The notes under the pieces: generated by a model
Seen by the model: only the letters and a program-made list of their open reading frames with translations
What the model was told of the DNA's origin: nothing
The model's database searches: none
Origin: UBA6927 sp022447855
GTDB lineage: Bacteria > Chloroflexota > Dehalococcoidia > Lucifugimonadales > UBA6927
Length of the DNA stretch: 52,233 bases
Direction: 5' to 3'
NCBI GenBank assembly: GCA_022447855.1
Contig: JAKUTX010000012.1
Coordinates: 1-52,233, forward strand
Translations under genes and position numbers: made by a program
Shown here: piece by piece, positions 50,968 through 52,233 of the stretch
How the letters are laid out: the number at the start of each line of letters is the position of its first letter
How positions within the stretch are numbered: the first letter of the stretch is position 1

Positions 50968-52224
50968 TTGAATAACTCAAGCCATTTCCCAAAATTACGA
51001 TCCATAATACCTCACAGCATAACCCAAAATGGTGAAGATTTTTTTTACCTAGAGGACCCTCTTAAATTAACAGATAAAATGATAGTTGTACCTCAGCAAT
51101 ATGGACTAGTTCTAGCACTTTGTGATGGAACTAGAGATTACGGAATGATCCTTTCTGGGATTAAATTTAGAACAGGGGAATCAATGCAATTGCAATCATT
51201 AACTGAGCTAATTGATTATCTTGATTCTGCAGCTTTATTAGAAAATCAAAAGTTTGAAACCATTTTGGAAAAATCAATTCAGAAATTCCTGTCTACTCCT
51301 AGTAGAAAAATGACTCAAACTCCAGATGTCTACCCACGGGACGCGGATCAATTCAATACTTTAATCAAAGGATTCATGGAGGAATTCCAAGCATCCAATA
51401 CAAAAATCATTCCTGATGCATACCCTATAACGGGCATGATATCACCTCATATAGATTATCAACGAGGATGGAAAACCTATGCACATCTATGGGATAAAGC
51501 TAATGACTCTATTGATGATGTTGAAGTGGTTTTTATATTAGGAACGGATCATTATGGGGAATTTGGTAAAATTACGCCGACTATCCAAAACTATTCTACT
51601 CCTCTTGGAACAATCAATACTAATCAAGAAATCGCTAATCGACTAATTTCAAAATTAGGTAATAATCCTGAAGAACTCCACCATGCAACTGAGCATTCTA
51701 TTCAACTAGTTGTAAATTGGCTACATTATTTCTCTCGAAAAAAAGACTTTACTTTAGTGCCTATTTTATGTGGCTCATTCCATGAATTTATTAACTCAGA
51801 TAAAGACCCCATGGATTTCACAAGTTTCAACATTCTGTTAAACGAAATTTCAAAGTCATTTGAAACACAGAAAACTCTTGTAATAGCTGCTGCAGATTTA
51901 GCTCATGTAGGACCTGCATTCGGAGACGTTGAACCATTGGATGAATCATCAAAACTCAATTTAAGAGAACAGGATCTACAAACACTCCAAAGTATTGAAG
52001 ACTGTAACCCAAGGAAATTCGTAGAACTAAGCAAAAATGAAGAAGATTCGAGAAGAATATGTGGCCTAACCCCCATATTCCTAACATTACGTTGTTTTGA
52101 AAATTTTCGAGCGGAATGGTTCGAATATGATCAGTGCACAGCCGACCAGGAAAACCAATCTGTTGTCTCAATAGCAGGAGGTCTAATATACTCTAGAAAT
52201 GAATCACAAGGGAGTTTGAATTGA
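50968..52224 (+). CDS. amrB: AmmeMemoRadiSam system protein B (MEMO family) with N-terminal domain
   Basis: A 418-residue protein. From about residue 140 it is a MEMO domain (related to LigB dioxygenases): GMISPHIDYQRG, FILGTDHYGEFG, HATEHSIQLVVNWL and AAADLAHVGPAFGD carry the conserved metal-site-like residues. The first 130 residues form a separate domain (PKLRSIIPHSI, LALCDGTRDYGMIL) that I remember before MEMO domains in Chloroflexota. The TTG at 50968 is chosen: AAGGA lies seven bases before it and the reading then begins directly at the N-terminal domain. ATG codons at 50911 and 50914 lack a site and add a hydrophobic stretch. The biochemical function of these systems is not established. 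Confidence 0.85.
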   Translation: MNNSSHFPKLRSIIPHSITQNGEDFFYLEDPLKLTDKMIVVPQQYGLVLALCDGTRDYGMILSGIKFRTGESMQLQSLTELIDYLDSAALLENQKFETILEKSIQKFLSTPSRKMTQTPDVYPRDADQFNTLIKGFMEEFQASNTKIIPDAYPITGMISPHIDYQRGWKTYAHLWDKANDSIDDVEVVFILGTDHYGEFGKITPTIQNYSTPLGTINTNQEIANRLISKLGNNPEELHHATEHSIQLVVNWLHYFSRKKDFTLVPILCGSFHEFINSDKDPMDFTSFNILLNEISKSFETQKTLVIAAADLAHVGPAFGDVEPLDESSKLNLREQDLQTLQSIEDCNPRKFVELSKNEEDSRRICGLTPIFLTLRCFENFRAEWFEYDQCTADQENQSVVSIAGGLIYSRNESQGSLN

Positions 52225-52233
52225 AAAAAATAA
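52221..52233 (+). CDS. Possible start of the next gene (cut by the window edge)
   Basis: TTG at 52221 overlaps the MEMO gene stop (TTGA) and is preceded by GGGAG at the usual distance. Four codons (M-K-K-I) are seen before the edge. If real, the gene is translationally coupled to the MEMO gene; an AmmeMemoRadiSam partner (AMMECR1 or radical SAM) would fit. Only 13 bases are available. Confidence 0.3.

Noticed and set aside
1..52233. Mobile elements, CRISPR arrays, rRNA, toxin-antitoxin or defence genes
   Set aside because: No transposase, integrase, regularly spaced repeats, rRNA or recognisable defence domain was found on either strand; gene packing and base composition look uniform.

Overview
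The window is a compact, AT-rich bacterial chromosome segment, with about 96% of the bases in genes and no gene-free stretch over about 180 bases. It holds 49 protein genes (one cut by the left edge, plus a possible start of another at the right edge) and one tRNA gene. I see no rRNA, insertion sequence, phage gene, CRISPR array or replication origin. Gene content suggests a marine Chloroflexota bacterium of the Dehalococcoidia/SAR202 type. The reasons are low GC, tight packing, a coenzyme F420 gene (cofE), a UPF0182 membrane protein, a MEMO-family protein with an extra N-terminal domain, and scattered catabolic families (molybdenum hydroxylase, enolase superfamily, phytanoyl-CoA dioxygenase, luciferase-like flavoenzyme, sarcosine-oxidase-like flavoenzyme). 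The taxonomic call is inference from gene families, not from a marker phylogeny.

Layout. 1-1936 (-): xanthine dehydrogenase-type molybdenum subunit, divergent from a long + strand operon at 2099-14173. That operon carries argJ, argB, a UPF0182 protein, argD, argG, an acyl-CoA dehydrogenase, a MaoC hydratase, argH, rpe and tsaD. With argC (21538) the window holds six arginine enzymes; argF and the carbamoyl-phosphate genes lie elsewhere. 14170-21401: a PH-like membrane protein, an SDR, a METTL7-like methyltransferase, a ROK kinase, a HEAT-repeat protein, a sialidase-like protein, endonuclease III and a hydroxyacid-oxoacid transhydrogenase. 21538-26370: argC, tRNA-Glu(UUC), a phytanoyl-CoA dioxygenase, and a thiamin thiazole cluster (thiG, a TenI/ThiE protein, thiS) that ends in an enolase-superfamily gene.

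26493-36407: Nudix hydrolase, tartrate/malate dehydrogenase-like enzyme, GlcG/HbpS protein, leuS, a sarcosine oxidase-like flavoenzyme, leuB, an Ldh2-type dehydrogenase, glpK and a cyclophilin-like protein. 36412-41936: a TenA protein, cupin, MFS transporter, luciferase-like oxidoreductase, cofE, CitE-like lyase and folB. 41980-52233: valS, convergent with a - strand run prs-secA-polX-hypothetical, then a MEMO-family gene that appears to be coupled to a gene beginning at the right edge.

Most of the content is core metabolism: arginine, leucine, thiamin, folate and F420 synthesis, two aminoacyl-tRNA synthetases, secretion, PRPP supply and base-excision repair. I found no clear new defence or mobile system. 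The most notable observations are a PolX protein that keeps its PHP nuclease residues but has lost two of three polymerase carboxylates, two CoA-ester enzymes inside the arginine operon, a near-consensus promoter with a perfect palindrome before the phytanoyl-CoA dioxygenase gene, overlapping divergent -10 boxes with an apparently leaderless methyltransferase gene, and several probable TTG starts with good ribosome-binding sites.
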